Positions 36,058 to 45,900 of a stretch of DNA of 64,000 nt are shown here, in pieces. Position 1 is the stretch's first letter. Each line of letters opens with the position of its first letter. The stretch comes from Methylotuvimicrobium sp018830325 (GTDB lineage Bacteria; Pseudomonadota; Gammaproteobacteria; Methylococcales; Methylomonadaceae), in assembly GCF_044788715.1 (NCBI RefSeq), contig NZ_CP173170.1, positions 2,356,001 to 2,420,000 on the forward strand, in the 5' to 3' direction. Both the position numbers and the translations under genes were made by a program. The notes under the pieces were generated by a model, which saw only the letters and a program-made list of their open reading frames with translations, was not told the origin of the DNA and ran no database searches.

Positions 36058-37655
36058 TGACTTTGCCTCATTCGGAACCCGGGTTTTACGGCAAACTGCC
36101 GATATTGGGCGACTTTGTCACCCGACGTTTGCCGCGCGACTTTCTGAATCCTTGGGATAGTTGGCTGCAAAGCTCGATTGCCGCCAGCAAGGAAGAGTTG
36201 GGGGATGCTTGGCTAAATAGTTATTTAAGTAGTCCGATTTGGCGTTTTGCGTTAAGTCCCGGGGTTTGCGGCAAAAATGCCTGGGCCGGAATATTAATGC
36301 CCAGCGTCGATAAGGTCGGACGTTATTTTCCGTTGACGGTTGCGGCGAGTATCGACAGCGGCAATTGCTTGGCTTATTTGATATCTTCAGCCGAACAGTG
36401 GTTTGAGCATCTCGAAGAAGCCGCATTGAGCGGTCTGGAAGACGGACTCGATCCAGAAGTATTCGATCGATTGATCAAAAATATTCCCGCCGCTCCGTTA
36501 TCGGCTTCCGAGGTTTCAAGCAACGTTCTGGATATGCGCAAAAATGCCGGAAAAAATGCATTTTATCTGTCGATGGCTCGTCCTGAATCGATTGCCGATG
36601 CCTTTGTCGGATTGAGTGCATCCTTAATGAACCGCTTTGTTTCCGGCTTTACGCTTTGGTCTACCAGCGGCTCCGAGGATCAAACTCCGGCATTGTTGGC
36701 TTGCGAAGGTTTACCACCGATCGCTGCCTTCTCCGGATTTCTAAATGGACTTATTACGGAAAGAGGGTGGGATATTGAAAAAGGTACGGTTCCGGAAAAC
36801 CTCGATAAATTACGCCAACCCGCCAATACGCCTGAGATTTTCGTCGACAATACTCATAATATTGAAAATGAGCATAATACCGTACCGCTCTATATGACGA
36901 CTGAAACCTTGCCGGTTCAGCGTGAAGTGCGCTGGCAATCTTGGGCTCTCACCGATACCGGCAAACGCCGTAAATTCAATGAAGATTCGATACTCGACAG
37001 GCCTGAAGCAGGTCTTTGGGCGGTTGCCGACGGAATGGGCGGACATCAGGCGGGAGATGTGGCTAGCCAACTGATTGTCGATAGATTGAATAAGGTATCG
37101 CCGTGTTCTGATTTAGAAGAATATTGCAAAGATGTTTCCGCCTGTATCGTTAATGTCAACAAGGAATTACGGGAGCTTTCCAGTAACAGCTATAACGATT
37201 CGATTGTTGGCAGCACCGTCCTGGTCTTGATCGGTAATTCAAATCGTTGCGCTTTTTTATGGGCGGGAGACAGTCGCTTATATCGGCTAAGGGATAATAA
37301 ATTGGAGCAACTGACCCGTGATCATTGCGCTGAAAATGAGATTGCCCCGGAACAATCCGTTTCTTCGGCAGGTTGGGCGGTCAAACAATCGAATGTTATC
37401 ACTCGTGCCGTCGGAGCCGATGACGAATTGGAGCTGGATTGCGGCTACTCCGACGTGCGTCTCGGGGATTTGTTTTTGTTAAGTAGCGACGGTTTGGATA
37501 AAGAGCTAAGCTTTAATGAAATTGAGTCTATACTGGTCAATCAAAGTTTGAAGACGAGTGCTAAGGCATTGCTCGACCTCGCTCTTAATAGAGGCGCTAG
37601 AGACAATGTCAGTGTAATTGTCGTCAGTACCAACGGCAATTCGGTTGAAAAATAA
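36057..37655 (+). CDS. Fused TagF-PP2C: T6SS repressor joined to protein phosphatase
   Basis: This single 532-residue protein joins two T6SS regulators. Residues 1 to about 240 are TagF (DUF2094), starting with GFYGKLPILGDFVTRRLP. Residues about 291-530 are a PP2C-type Ser/Thr phosphatase like PppA/Stp1, with the metal motifs NED (D310), ADGMGGH (324-330), SSDGLD and GARDNVSV. In P. aeruginosa tagF and pppA are separate adjacent genes that both repress firing: PppA dephosphorylates Fha1, and TagF acts independently of it. Its ATG overlaps the tssM stop (TAATG). Confidence 0.93.
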   Translation: MTLPHSEPGFYGKLPILGDFVTRRLPRDFLNPWDSWLQSSIAASKEELGDAWLNSYLSSPIWRFALSPGVCGKNAWAGILMPSVDKVGRYFPLTVAASIDSGNCLAYLISSAEQWFEHLEEAALSGLEDGLDPEVFDRLIKNIPAAPLSASEVSSNVLDMRKNAGKNAFYLSMARPESIADAFVGLSASLMNRFVSGFTLWSTSGSEDQTPALLACEGLPPIAAFSGFLNGLITERGWDIEKGTVPENLDKLRQPANTPEIFVDNTHNIENEHNTVPLYMTTETLPVQREVRWQSWALTDTGKRRKFNEDSILDRPEAGLWAVADGMGGHQAGDVASQLIVDRLNKVSPCSDLEEYCKDVSACIVNVNKELRELSSNSYNDSIVGSTVLVLIGNSNRCAFLWAGDSRLYRLRDNKLEQLTRDHCAENEIAPEQSVSSAGWAVKQSNVITRAVGADDELELDCGYSDVRLGDLFLLSSDGLDKELSFNEIESILVNQSLKTSAKALLDLALNRGARDNVSVIVVSTNGNSVEK

Positions 37656-37691
37656 GATTTGAATACAATTGTCGTTTAAGGAGTGAGTGCA

Positions 37692-38735
37692 TTGAGTATC
37701 GATATCGAAAAATATTTACAGGACATCGATCCTGATAATGTTTGCGGCGACGATCTGGAATATGATCCCGCTTTTATTGCGTTGGAGCAGGACATAATCG
37801 GCAAGCCGGAACAGCAAATCGGCGACACCATACAAGAAGCCGAACCGCCGGACTGGAAGGAAATTAAAAAATCCGCTGAATCCTTGTTGGAACGGACACG
37901 CGATTTAAGAGTTCTGGTTTATTACTTGCGCTCCTTGATTGCACTTGAAGGACTTACCGGTCTTAGCGAAGGGTTAAAGTTAATAGACGCATTGGTCGCA
38001 AAGCACTGGGACGTTGTATATCCTCGGCTCGATCCCGATGACGACAACGACCCTACTGAACGCGTCAATATTTTGATGGCTTTATGCGATCATGAAACGA
38101 TGTTGCGTCCTTTGCAGCTTGTCGCTTTAGTCGAGTCGAAAGCATTAGGCCGTTTTTGTTTTCGCGATGTCATGATTGCCACCGAGAAAATGACGGTTTC
38201 CGAAGATGATAATGCCCCGAAACTAGGGACTATCGAAGCCGCTGTTCAGGATAGCGATATTGCTGCATTACAAAGTAATTTGGCATCGATCGTGGCAAGC
38301 GCTGAAAGCCTGAATAATTTGGAAAACTTCGTTACTCAGCAAGTAGGCATCAACAATGCTCCTAACTTCGAGGCGCTTAGGCACTTATTGAAGGAGTTTG
38401 AGCATTTGTTATCGGGCTGGCTGGAGTCTCGCGGGGTCGACGACATCGACGCGCCACAAGTCGATCCCGAAAGCCTGGACGAGATAACAAGCAAACCGCA
38501 AGCCACGAAAAAATCGATCTCAGGCGCTATAAACAACAGTCAAGACGTCATCAATGCGCTCAAGTTGATTTGCGACTATTACAAAAAAAACGAACCATCG
38601 AGTCCTGTGCCCTTGCTTCTTGAGCGGGCGCAGCGGCTAGTCGGAAAAAGTTTCATGGACGCTCTCATGGATATTGCGCCGGACGGCATCAGCCAAGCCA
38701 GTATCATCATGGGAGCTAAGAGTGAAGATGAATAA
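37692..38735 (+). CDS. tssA: T6SS cap protein TssA
   Basis: TssA coordinates tail tube and sheath assembly. The protein (about 347 aa) has the ImpA N-terminal domain (ICGDDLEYDP-like at VCGDDLEYDPAF) and a C-terminal region for ring formation, with the ending SFMDALMDIAPDGISQASIIMG. I place the start at TTG 37692 because AAGGAG (37678-37683) lies 8 nt upstream. The in-frame GTG at 37683 overlaps that ribosome site. Confidence 0.92.
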   Translation: MSIDIEKYLQDIDPDNVCGDDLEYDPAFIALEQDIIGKPEQQIGDTIQEAEPPDWKEIKKSAESLLERTRDLRVLVYYLRSLIALEGLTGLSEGLKLIDALVAKHWDVVYPRLDPDDDNDPTERVNILMALCDHETMLRPLQLVALVESKALGRFCFRDVMIATEKMTVSEDDNAPKLGTIEAAVQDSDIAALQSNLASIVASAESLNNLENFVTQQVGINNAPNFEALRHLLKEFEHLLSGWLESRGVDDIDAPQVDPESLDEITSKPQATKKSISGAINNSQDVINALKLICDYYKKNEPSSPVPLLLERAQRLVGKSFMDALMDIAPDGISQASIIMGAKSEDE

Positions 38736-38782
38736 ATTAAGTTCGGAATTTCTGTTATAAATTTCTATCGAGGAGGTGTTAC

Positions 38783-39313
38783 ATGGCTGAAAGCAGTCAA
38801 AAGTTTATCGCGCGTAATCGCGCGCCGCGAGTACAAATCGAATACGATGTCGAACTTTATGGTGCGGAGAAAAAAGTTCAACTGCCTTTCGTAATGGGGG
38901 TACTCGCTGATTTGTCGGGAAAACCCGCCGATCCATTGGCGCCTGTCGCAGATCGTAAAATGCTCGAAATCGATGTGGACAACTTCAATGATCGACTGAA
39001 GGCAATGAAACCTCGGGCCGCATTTACGGTGCCCAACACATTGACAGGCGAAGGCAATTTGAATGTCGATCTTACTTTCGAAAACATGGATGATTTTTCG
39101 CCGGCGGCTGTGGCAAGAAAAGTAGACGGACTGAATAAATTGCTGGAAGCGAGAACGCAATTGGCCAATTTGGTCACCTATATGGATGGAAAAGGCGGCG
39201 CCGAAGAGTTGATAGCGAAGGTCATCAATGATCCGGCTTTATTGCAGTCGCTGACCGCAGCGCCGAAGCCGGCCGATCCAGCTGAAGCAAAAACCGAGGA
39301 AGGAGGAGAGTAA
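38783..39313 (+). CDS. tssB: T6SS contractile sheath small subunit TssB
   Basis: TssB/VipA forms the sheath with TssC. The 176-residue protein has the typical start SSQKFIARNRAPRVQIEYDVE, the core LPFVMGVLADLSG and a C-terminal helix that pairs with TssC. A strong GAGGAGG site precedes the ATG. tssC follows after 3 nt. Confidence 0.97.
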   Translation: MAESSQKFIARNRAPRVQIEYDVELYGAEKKVQLPFVMGVLADLSGKPADPLAPVADRKMLEIDVDNFNDRLKAMKPRAAFTVPNTLTGEGNLNVDLTFENMDDFSPAAVARKVDGLNKLLEARTQLANLVTYMDGKGGAEELIAKVINDPALLQSLTAAPKPADPAEAKTEEGGE

Positions 39314-39316
39314 ACC

Positions 39317-40816
39317 ATGGCTGAAGCAGAACAGGCAACAGAAGCAGAAGTAACGACCGGAGAGGTCGCTGAAGGCAGCGATTTTTCGGCATTATTGACC
39401 AAGGAATTCAAACCGAAATCCGAACGAGCGAAAGAAGAAGTTGAAAACGCGGTTCAAACGCTTGCCGAATTTGTTTTAAAGGATACTTCGCTGGTATCCG
39501 ATGACGCGATAGCTTCAATCGAGTCTATCATTGCGCAAATCGATAGTAAATTGACCGAACAAATCAACAAAGTACTGCATCATGAAGACTTTAAAAAACT
39601 AGAAGGTACTTGGCGAGGACTGCATTATCTGGTCAACAATACTGAAACCGACGAGATGCTTAAAATTCGGGTCATGAACATCTCAAAGAATGAGTTAGGT
39701 AAGACGCTCAAGAAGTTTAAAGGGACGGCTTGGGATCAGAGCCCCATGTTCAAAAAATTGTATGAAGAAGAATATGGTCAATTCGGCGGCGAACCCTTTG
39801 GTTGTTTAATGGGGGACTATTATTTCGATCATTCACCGCCCGACGTCGAATTATTGAATCAAATTGCGAAAATTTCCGCCGCATCGCATGCGCCGTTTAT
39901 TACCGGACTGTCGCCTACTACATTGCAAATGGACTCATGGGGTGAATTAGCTAACCCTAGAGATTTGACCAAAATCTTTTCCACCCCCGAGTATGCGGCT
40001 TGGCGATCGTTACGAGATTCCGACGATTCCAAATATTTGGGAATGGCGATGCCGAGATTTTTGTCCCGTCTGCCTTATGGTGCAAAAACCGACCCTGTCG
40101 AGGAATTCGATTTCGAAGAAGATACCGAAGCGGCCAACAGCGCCAATTATACTTGGTCTAACGCGGCCTATGCGATGGCGACCAACATTAACCGCTCATT
40201 TAAACTTTATGGCTGGTGCTCAAGAATTCGCGGCATTGAATCCGGCGGTGCGGTTGAAGGTTTACCGGTCCATACCTTTCCGACCGATGACGGCGGCGTC
40301 GATATGAAATGTCCGACTGAGATCGCGATCAGCGACCGCCGCGAAGCGGAATTGGCTAAATCAGGGTTCATGCCATTGATTCACAAGAAAAACTCGGATT
40401 TCGCCGCATTTATCGGTGCGCAGTCTCTACATAAACCAGCTGAATACGACGACCCCGATGCAACGGCAAATGCCAATCTAGCTGCAAGACTACCGTATTT
40501 GTTCGCAACTTGCCGATTCGCGCATTATTTGAAATGTATCGTCAGGGATAAAATAGGGTCGTTCAAAGAGCGTGACGATATGGAAAGATGGCTTAATAGC
40601 TGGATTAGTAATTATGTTTTGACTAATCCGGCATTGGCAACGGAAGAGGACAAAGCCATTCGTCCTTTGTCCGCCGCCGAGGTGGTCGTTGAAGAAGTAG
40701 AAGGTAATCCGGGGTACTATGCGTCCAAATTTTATTTGAGACCGCATTATCAGTTGGAGGGCTTGACTGTTTCCTTACGACTAACTTCCAAATTGCCTTC
40801 ACAAAAAGGCGGTTGA
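39317..40816 (+). CDS. tssC: T6SS contractile sheath large subunit TssC
   Basis: TssC/VipB is the main sheath protein. It is 499 residues long, with the family signatures LEGTWRGLHYLVNNTETDEMLKIRV (near 95-120), the EEYGQFGGEPFG segment and a conserved C-terminus (YYASKFYLRPHYQLEGLTVSLRL). It is cotranscribed with tssB. A gap of 118 bp to hcp holds a likely promoter. Confidence 0.97.
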   Translation: MAEAEQATEAEVTTGEVAEGSDFSALLTKEFKPKSERAKEEVENAVQTLAEFVLKDTSLVSDDAIASIESIIAQIDSKLTEQINKVLHHEDFKKLEGTWRGLHYLVNNTETDEMLKIRVMNISKNELGKTLKKFKGTAWDQSPMFKKLYEEEYGQFGGEPFGCLMGDYYFDHSPPDVELLNQIAKISAASHAPFITGLSPTTLQMDSWGELANPRDLTKIFSTPEYAAWRSLRDSDDSKYLGMAMPRFLSRLPYGAKTDPVEEFDFEEDTEAANSANYTWSNAAYAMATNINRSFKLYGWCSRIRGIESGGAVEGLPVHTFPTDDGGVDMKCPTEIAISDRREAELAKSGFMPLIHKKNSDFAAFIGAQSLHKPAEYDDPDATANANLAARLPYLFATCRFAHYLKCIVRDKIGSFKERDDMERWLNSWISNYVLTNPALATEEDKAIRPLSAAEVVVEEVEGNPGYYASKFYLRPHYQLEGLTVSLRLTSKLPSQKGG

Positions 40817-40873
40817 TGATTGTAAATGGATTTAAGCGATAGATAAAATCTCTTGGAAAATGGTTAAATCCTT

Positions 40874-40903
40874 TTGAGATTATTCATCAGCAGTGTGTAA
40901 TTT
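40874..40903 (+). promoter_or_regulatory. Possible sigma-70 promoter of hcp
   Basis: TTGAGA (40874-40879) and TAATTT (40898-40903) are separated by 18 bp, with the ATG of hcp 32 nt downstream. Together with the terminator after hcp this suggests that hcp has its own transcript. Confidence 0.35.
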
Positions 40904-40934
40904 TATTTATTTCTGTAAATTATGAGGATAAACA

Positions 40935-41426
40935 ATGATTTTATTAAAATTTGAACCCGAATTAAAAGGCGATTCCAAAGTCGATAAGCATGATGGTTGG
41001 ATAACCATCGACTCAGTACAATGGGGGGCCGGGCGCGCCGTCAGCTCTAGCGGAACCGGCGCCGACCGTGATACCAGTAACCCATCCTTTTCCGAAGTCA
41101 CATGCACAAAAAGTATGGATATTGCCTCTGCTCAGTTAATGCAGGAAGCGGCATGCGGTAAAACATTGGATAAAGCGACTTTTCATTTTATTCAAACAGG
41201 CGGAAAAGATGCTTCCGGACAAGAGTTTGTGGAAATTATTTTAGAAAAACCGCTGATCACTAGCTATAGCATGAGCAGCGGAGGTGAAAGGCCGAGTGAA
41301 TCCTTTTCCATCAACTATGTGGGTATCACATTACAATATAACCAATTCGAAGAAGGCGGCACTGTTAAAAAAGGCGAAGCTAAAGGTTATGATTTAAAAA
41401 CCAATAAAACCAAAAATAAAATCTGA
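40935..41426 (+). CDS. hcp: T6SS tube protein Hcp
   Basis: Hcp stacks in hexameric rings to form the inner tube. The 163-residue protein has the Hcp fold signatures WITIDSVQWGAGRAVSSS, SEVTCTKSMDIASAQLMQEA and SYSMSSGGERPSESFSINY, close to the HSI-I-type Hcp1. An extra Lys-rich C-terminal tail (about 150-163) is present. It has a spaced AGGATAAAC site. A predicted terminator lies about 90 nt downstream. Confidence 0.97.
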   Translation: MILLKFEPELKGDSKVDKHDGWITIDSVQWGAGRAVSSSGTGADRDTSNPSFSEVTCTKSMDIASAQLMQEAACGKTLDKATFHFIQTGGKDASGQEFVEIILEKPLITSYSMSSGGERPSESFSINYVGITLQYNQFEEGGTVKKGEAKGYDLKTNKTKNKI

Positions 41427-41516
41427 TGACTCCCTGTTTTAGCTGAATAGTGGTTGTAGTGTTTTTTGAAAGTTCAGCTAGGCGAATGAAATAAAGGAGC
41501 TACTCATCCTTCCGAA

Positions 41517-41546
41517 TGGGCGGTTTATGCCGCCCACTTTTTATTT
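41517..41546 (+). terminator. Rho-independent terminator or attenuator after hcp
   Basis: A 7-bp GC-rich stem TGGGCGG / CCGCCCA (41517-41523 and 41530-41536) is followed by CTTTTTATTT. It separates hcp from tagJ, in the middle of the structural operon. Confidence 0.8.
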
Positions 41547-41575
41547 ATGGAATGACTCTAGCCGAGGACCGATAA

Positions 41576-42379
41576 ATGTTGAACAGTGAACAAGCATTGA
41601 AAGACGGCAATCTTGAACAAGCATTGGCCGACATTCAACAGGCCGTCAGAAAAGATCCTGCCAATGTCAAAAATAGAATTTTTCTCTTTCAGTTATTATC
41701 GGTTTTAGGTCAATGGGAAAGAGCGTTGACCCAACTCAATGTCTTGGCTGAAATGGATGCGGCAACTCTGGCGATGGTACAAACCTATCGTGAGGCGCTT
41801 CGTTGCGAAATATTGCGTAAAGAAGTTTTCTTGGGCTTGAAAACACCATTGATTTTTGGGGAGCCTCAACAATGGATGGCCTTGTTGTTACAGGCCCTTA
41901 ATCTCACTGCGCAAGAAAAATACCAGGAAGCTCAAAACCTACGCAATCAAGCCTTCGACGGTGCTCCAGTTACGGCCGGTTCGATTGATGGCGAGCGTTT
42001 TGACTGGTTGGCGGATGCCGATGTCCGGCTCGGCCCCATGCTTGAAACAATCATAAATGGACAATATTATTGGGTTCCTTTTCAACATATCACCACTATC
42101 CAAATAGAATTGCCGGAAGACCTGCGCGATTTAGTTTGGATGCCTGTGCATTTTGCTTGGCAAAATGGCGGCGAAGCGGTCGGGTTTATTCCGACACGCT
42201 ATGTCAACTCCGAAAGTAATCGGGATGCCGCTATTCGACTGGCGCGCAAGACCGAATGGCAAGAGTCGTATGAAGGGCTATTCATCGGTCTGGGACAGCG
42301 TTTGTTAAGCACTAATCACAATGATTATGCCTTAATGGATGTCCGTGAAATTAGTTTTGATGGCACTGATAACACATAA
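41576..42379 (+). CDS. tagJ: T6SS accessory protein TagJ (ImpE)
   Basis: The 267-residue protein starts with TPR-like helices (about 1-130: EQALKDGNLEQALADIQQAVRKDPAN). A C-terminal ImpE domain follows, with PFQHITTIQIELPEDLRDLVWMPVHF and GFIPTRYV. TagJ binds the TssB N-terminus and is thought to assist ClpV recruitment in HSI-I-type systems. Its position between hcp and tssE matches that clade. The gene starts after the hcp terminator. Confidence 0.93.
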   Translation: MLNSEQALKDGNLEQALADIQQAVRKDPANVKNRIFLFQLLSVLGQWERALTQLNVLAEMDAATLAMVQTYREALRCEILRKEVFLGLKTPLIFGEPQQWMALLLQALNLTAQEKYQEAQNLRNQAFDGAPVTAGSIDGERFDWLADADVRLGPMLETIINGQYYWVPFQHITTIQIELPEDLRDLVWMPVHFAWQNGGEAVGFIPTRYVNSESNRDAAIRLARKTEWQESYEGLFIGLGQRLLSTNHNDYALMDVREISFDGTDNT

Positions 42380-42382
42380 GTC

Positions 42383-42883
42383 ATGGCCGAACTAACCCAA
42401 AAAGAACGCCTCCAACCTTCGTTACTCGATCGATTGACGGATGATGAGCCGAACAATCGAGTTGAATCCAGAGATAAACGAGTGTTATCGATGCAGAAAT
42501 TGAGGCAGTCTGTACTGCGTGATGTTTCCTGGCTATTGAATGCCGATTCGTTCGAGTCCGTTGCCGATTTAACGGATTATCCGGAAGTCGCTCAGTCGGT
42601 GATCAATTTCGGCGTACAAAATCTGGCGGGTAGTTCCGTGGTCGGCGCGGATTTAACCAACATAGAAAGAAAACTTAAACAAGCCATTACCGTCTTTGAA
42701 CCGCGAATTCTACCCAATAGCTTATCGGTCAAAGTATTGTCGGCGGATGTCATGAATCATCAAGCTATCAGCTTCGACATCGAGGCCAATCTTTGGGCGC
42801 AGCCCCTTCCGATACATCTTTATTTACGAACTGAAATCGATGTATTGACCGGCGATGTTAATCTACGCGACATGGGCGGTTAA
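42383..42883 (+). CDS. tssE: T6SS baseplate protein TssE
   Basis: This is the 166-residue gp25-like baseplate subunit. It contains PSLLDRLTDDEP at the N-terminus, VLRDVSWLLNADSFESVADLTDYPEVAQSVINFG in the centre and the C-terminal sheath-initiator strand. It begins 3 nt after tagJ and is followed by tssF after 3 nt. Confidence 0.95.
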   Translation: MAELTQKERLQPSLLDRLTDDEPNNRVESRDKRVLSMQKLRQSVLRDVSWLLNADSFESVADLTDYPEVAQSVINFGVQNLAGSSVVGADLTNIERKLKQAITVFEPRILPNSLSVKVLSADVMNHQAISFDIEANLWAQPLPIHLYLRTEIDVLTGDVNLRDMGG

Positions 42884-42886
42884 GGC

Positions 42887-44767
42887 ATGGATCCGAAATT
42901 ATTGCGTTATTACAACACGGAACTGCACCATTTGAGGGAAATGGGCGGCGAATTTGCCGTCGAGTTTCCTAAGATTGCAGCGCGCTTGGGCATGGATAGC
43001 TTTGAATGCGCCGATCCTTATGTCGAACGATTATTGGAAGGATTCGCCTTTTTGGCGGCACGCGTCCAATTGAAGCTCGATGCCGAGTTTCCGCGATTTA
43101 CCCAGCATTTGCTGGAAATGATATATCCGAATTATCTCGAGCCGACTCCGTCTATGGCCGTCGTGCAATTTCAACCCGATTTAACGGAAGGTTCGTTAAG
43201 TGAAGGTTTTACGATAGAAAGAGCAACCGCGCTACGAAGCCAGACGTCAAAAGGCGAACAAACCCCCTGCGAATATCGCACCGCGCACGAAATCAAACTT
43301 TGGCCTTTACAAATTCAAGAGGCGGAATATCTGCCGAATCTTGGTGCCGTGGCGAACCTCTGCTCACATAATCTTAGCGGTGTAAAAGCTGCGATTCGCA
43401 TCCGGCTGAAAACCACGGCAGGTTTGAAATTCAATGAGTTAAAACTGGATTCCTTACCCGTTTTTTTACGCGGGCATGGAGAATTGCCGATGCACTTGTA
43501 TGAACAATTGATTGGTGATTCGTTAGCCGTTTGCATGCAGCCGACCGAAAAACCTTATCGATGGCAACATTTAGTCAAAGATAATGCGATATCCCGGATC
43601 GGTTTTTCCGATGAAGAAGCCTTGCTCAATTATTCGCCTCGTTCTTTCCAGGGTTACCGTCTTTTGCAAGAATATTTTGCCTTTCCAGAACGCTTTATGT
43701 TTTCGGAATTCACAGGTTTCGCTCAAGCTTTGAATCAGTGCGATGCTGAAGAGATGGATTTAATCGTTCTGCTAAAACGAAGCCACGCAAAACTGATTAA
43801 TGCTGTCGACAAATCTCAATTTGCGTTGTTTTGTACTCCGGCGATCAATCTGTTTCCCAGGCATGCCGATCCTATCTATATCGATCAGAAGTCATCCGAA
43901 TTTCATATTATTCCGGATCGCTCTAGACCGATGGACTTTGAAATTTGCCAAGTCAAGGAAGTCATTGGCATTGGGAGCGGGGGCGTCGATGAAAAAAAGG
44001 AATTTCAGCCTTTTTATCGATACAGCGACGAACGAAGCCATGACGTCCGGCCTGCTTATTATTCGTTACATCGTCAACAACGGAAGGCTTCGTCGAAACA
44101 AAAACGTCAAGGGCCGCGATCGAGTTATATCGGCAATGAGACTTTTATTACGCTGGTCGACGGACAATCGGCGCCTTACGGTAAAGACCTTAAACAGCTA
44201 TCGATCAAGGCGCTTTGCAGTAATCGCGATTTACCGTTGCTGATGCCGTTGGGTGGCGGAAAAACCGACTTCACGATGCAGAAGGGCGCACCGGTCGAAA
44301 GCATCCGTTGCCTTTCAGGTCCCACGAAACCTCGGGCATCGACCGCCTATGGCAATGTCAATTGGAGTTTAATCAATCATTTGTCGATGAACTATTTAAG
44401 TTTAATCGACCGTAATGACAAAGAAGGTGCCGTCGCTCTGAGGAGTTTATTGAAGTTATATAGCGAATACAATGTTGCCGCTATTACTAATCAAATCGAG
44501 GGATTGTTGTCGATCCATGCGAAAAATATCGTTAGGCGGATCAATACGGCTGGCCCCATCGTTTTTGGGCGCGGCTTAGAAATAACCTTAAATTTCGAAG
44601 AGTCCGCTTTTGAAGGCAGCGGGGTCTTCTTGATGGGGGCAGTGCTGGAAAATTTTTTAGCCCGCTATGTTTCAATTAACTCGTTTACCGAAACCGTGGT
44701 CAAGTCCCCGGATCGTGGAGAAATCATCAGATGGCCGGCGAGAATAGGTCGAAGAAAAACGATTTAA
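42887..44767 (+). CDS. tssF: T6SS baseplate wedge protein TssF
   Basis: The 626-residue protein is the main wedge component. The N-terminal signature is LRYYNTELHHLREMGGEFAVEFPKIAARLGMD, followed by DPYVERLLEGFAFLAARV. The C-terminal segment has FGRGLEITLNFEESAFEGSGVFLMGAVLENFLARYVSINSF. It is full length. The last 37 bp overlap tssG in another frame. Confidence 0.97.
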   Translation: MDPKLLRYYNTELHHLREMGGEFAVEFPKIAARLGMDSFECADPYVERLLEGFAFLAARVQLKLDAEFPRFTQHLLEMIYPNYLEPTPSMAVVQFQPDLTEGSLSEGFTIERATALRSQTSKGEQTPCEYRTAHEIKLWPLQIQEAEYLPNLGAVANLCSHNLSGVKAAIRIRLKTTAGLKFNELKLDSLPVFLRGHGELPMHLYEQLIGDSLAVCMQPTEKPYRWQHLVKDNAISRIGFSDEEALLNYSPRSFQGYRLLQEYFAFPERFMFSEFTGFAQALNQCDAEEMDLIVLLKRSHAKLINAVDKSQFALFCTPAINLFPRHADPIYIDQKSSEFHIIPDRSRPMDFEICQVKEVIGIGSGGVDEKKEFQPFYRYSDERSHDVRPAYYSLHRQQRKASSKQKRQGPRSSYIGNETFITLVDGQSAPYGKDLKQLSIKALCSNRDLPLLMPLGGGKTDFTMQKGAPVESIRCLSGPTKPRASTAYGNVNWSLINHLSMNYLSLIDRNDKEGAVALRSLLKLYSEYNVAAITNQIEGLLSIHAKNIVRRINTAGPIVFGRGLEITLNFEESAFEGSGVFLMGAVLENFLARYVSINSFTETVVKSPDRGEIIRWPARIGRRKTI

Positions 44768-45747
44768 TCGAAGGTTTACTCGAACAGCCGCATCAATACG
44801 ATTTTTTTCATGCCTTACGGTTGATTGAATGTAGCTATGACGACAAACCTTTGATAGGACAATCCGGTCGGCCCGTAGACGACGCAGTAAGATTTTGTCA
44901 AGAAATCTCTATGGCTTTTGAATCGTCGACATTGAGTCAATTTATTGCAGCTCAAGAAGGAAAGCCGGCCCGATTGTCACAGCGTTTTTTAGGTCTGTTC
45001 GGACCCAACGGTCCGATGCCATTGCATCTGACTGAATATGTGCGAAGCCGGGAACATAATTTTCATGATCATACTCTGGCCCGATTTGGCGATATTTTTC
45101 ATCATCGCATGGTTGCGTTGTTCTATCGCGCCAAAGCGGATGCCGAACCTGCCTTCAGTTTCGACCGGCCCGACGAAGACCGGTTTGGCGATTATTTAGG
45201 AGCGTTAGCGGGGATCGGCGATGAGGTATTTCAAGATCGCGATGCGATGCCGGATCTGGCCAAGTTTCATTACATAGGCCATTTAGCGAACCAGGCTAAC
45301 AATGCTGACGGGCTGATTGCTATCCTAGCCGATTTCTATAAATTACCGGTGAGACTCAATGAGTTCATCGGCGAATGGTTACAGATAGAAACCGAGGATT
45401 TGACCCGATTAGGTGAATCGACCAAAACCGGTAGATTAGGCGAGTCGGTCGTATTGGGCTCCAGAGTTTGGAGTTGTCAGCATAAATTCCGGGTTCTGTT
45501 CGGGCCTTTGACCCTAACAGAATATGTCAGCTTGCTGCCTACCGGTAAACGGTTGGAAAAATTGATTGCGATCGTACGAAACTACAGTGGCTTTGAGTTC
45601 GATTGGGATGTCAATCTAATCTTGAAATCTGACGAGGTACCGATGAGTCAATTGGACGGCGGCACACGACTGGGCTGGACAAGCTGGCTCGGTGAGCGAC
45701 ACAGCACCGAAGATGCGAATGATCTATTGCTCAATCCGATACGATGA
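44731..45747 (+). CDS. tssG: T6SS baseplate protein TssG
   Basis: The 338-residue protein has the conserved LIEGLLEQPHQYDFFHALRLIE start, the SRVWSCQHKFRVLFGPLTLTEY core and the LGWTSWLG ending. TssG joins two TssF copies with TssE and TssK in each wedge. The start lies inside tssF. The 153-bp gap to clpV holds no gene. Confidence 0.96.
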   Translation: MAGENRSKKNDLIEGLLEQPHQYDFFHALRLIECSYDDKPLIGQSGRPVDDAVRFCQEISMAFESSTLSQFIAAQEGKPARLSQRFLGLFGPNGPMPLHLTEYVRSREHNFHDHTLARFGDIFHHRMVALFYRAKADAEPAFSFDRPDEDRFGDYLGALAGIGDEVFQDRDAMPDLAKFHYIGHLANQANNADGLIAILADFYKLPVRLNEFIGEWLQIETEDLTRLGESTKTGRLGESVVLGSRVWSCQHKFRVLFGPLTLTEYVSLLPTGKRLEKLIAIVRNYSGFEFDWDVNLILKSDEVPMSQLDGGTRLGWTSWLGERHSTEDANDLLLNPIR

Positions 45748-45900
45748 TGAGTTGATCTAAATTTTTGAGTAGTGGGCAGTACGTAATGAACGGAAATAGC
45801 GTTTTAAGTGTTGGCGGAAAAGCCTATTGATGAGTGATGCCGAAGTTTGAGCGCAGATATAAGATGCGGGTCAATTTGACAATTATTTTAGGAGTGAGTT

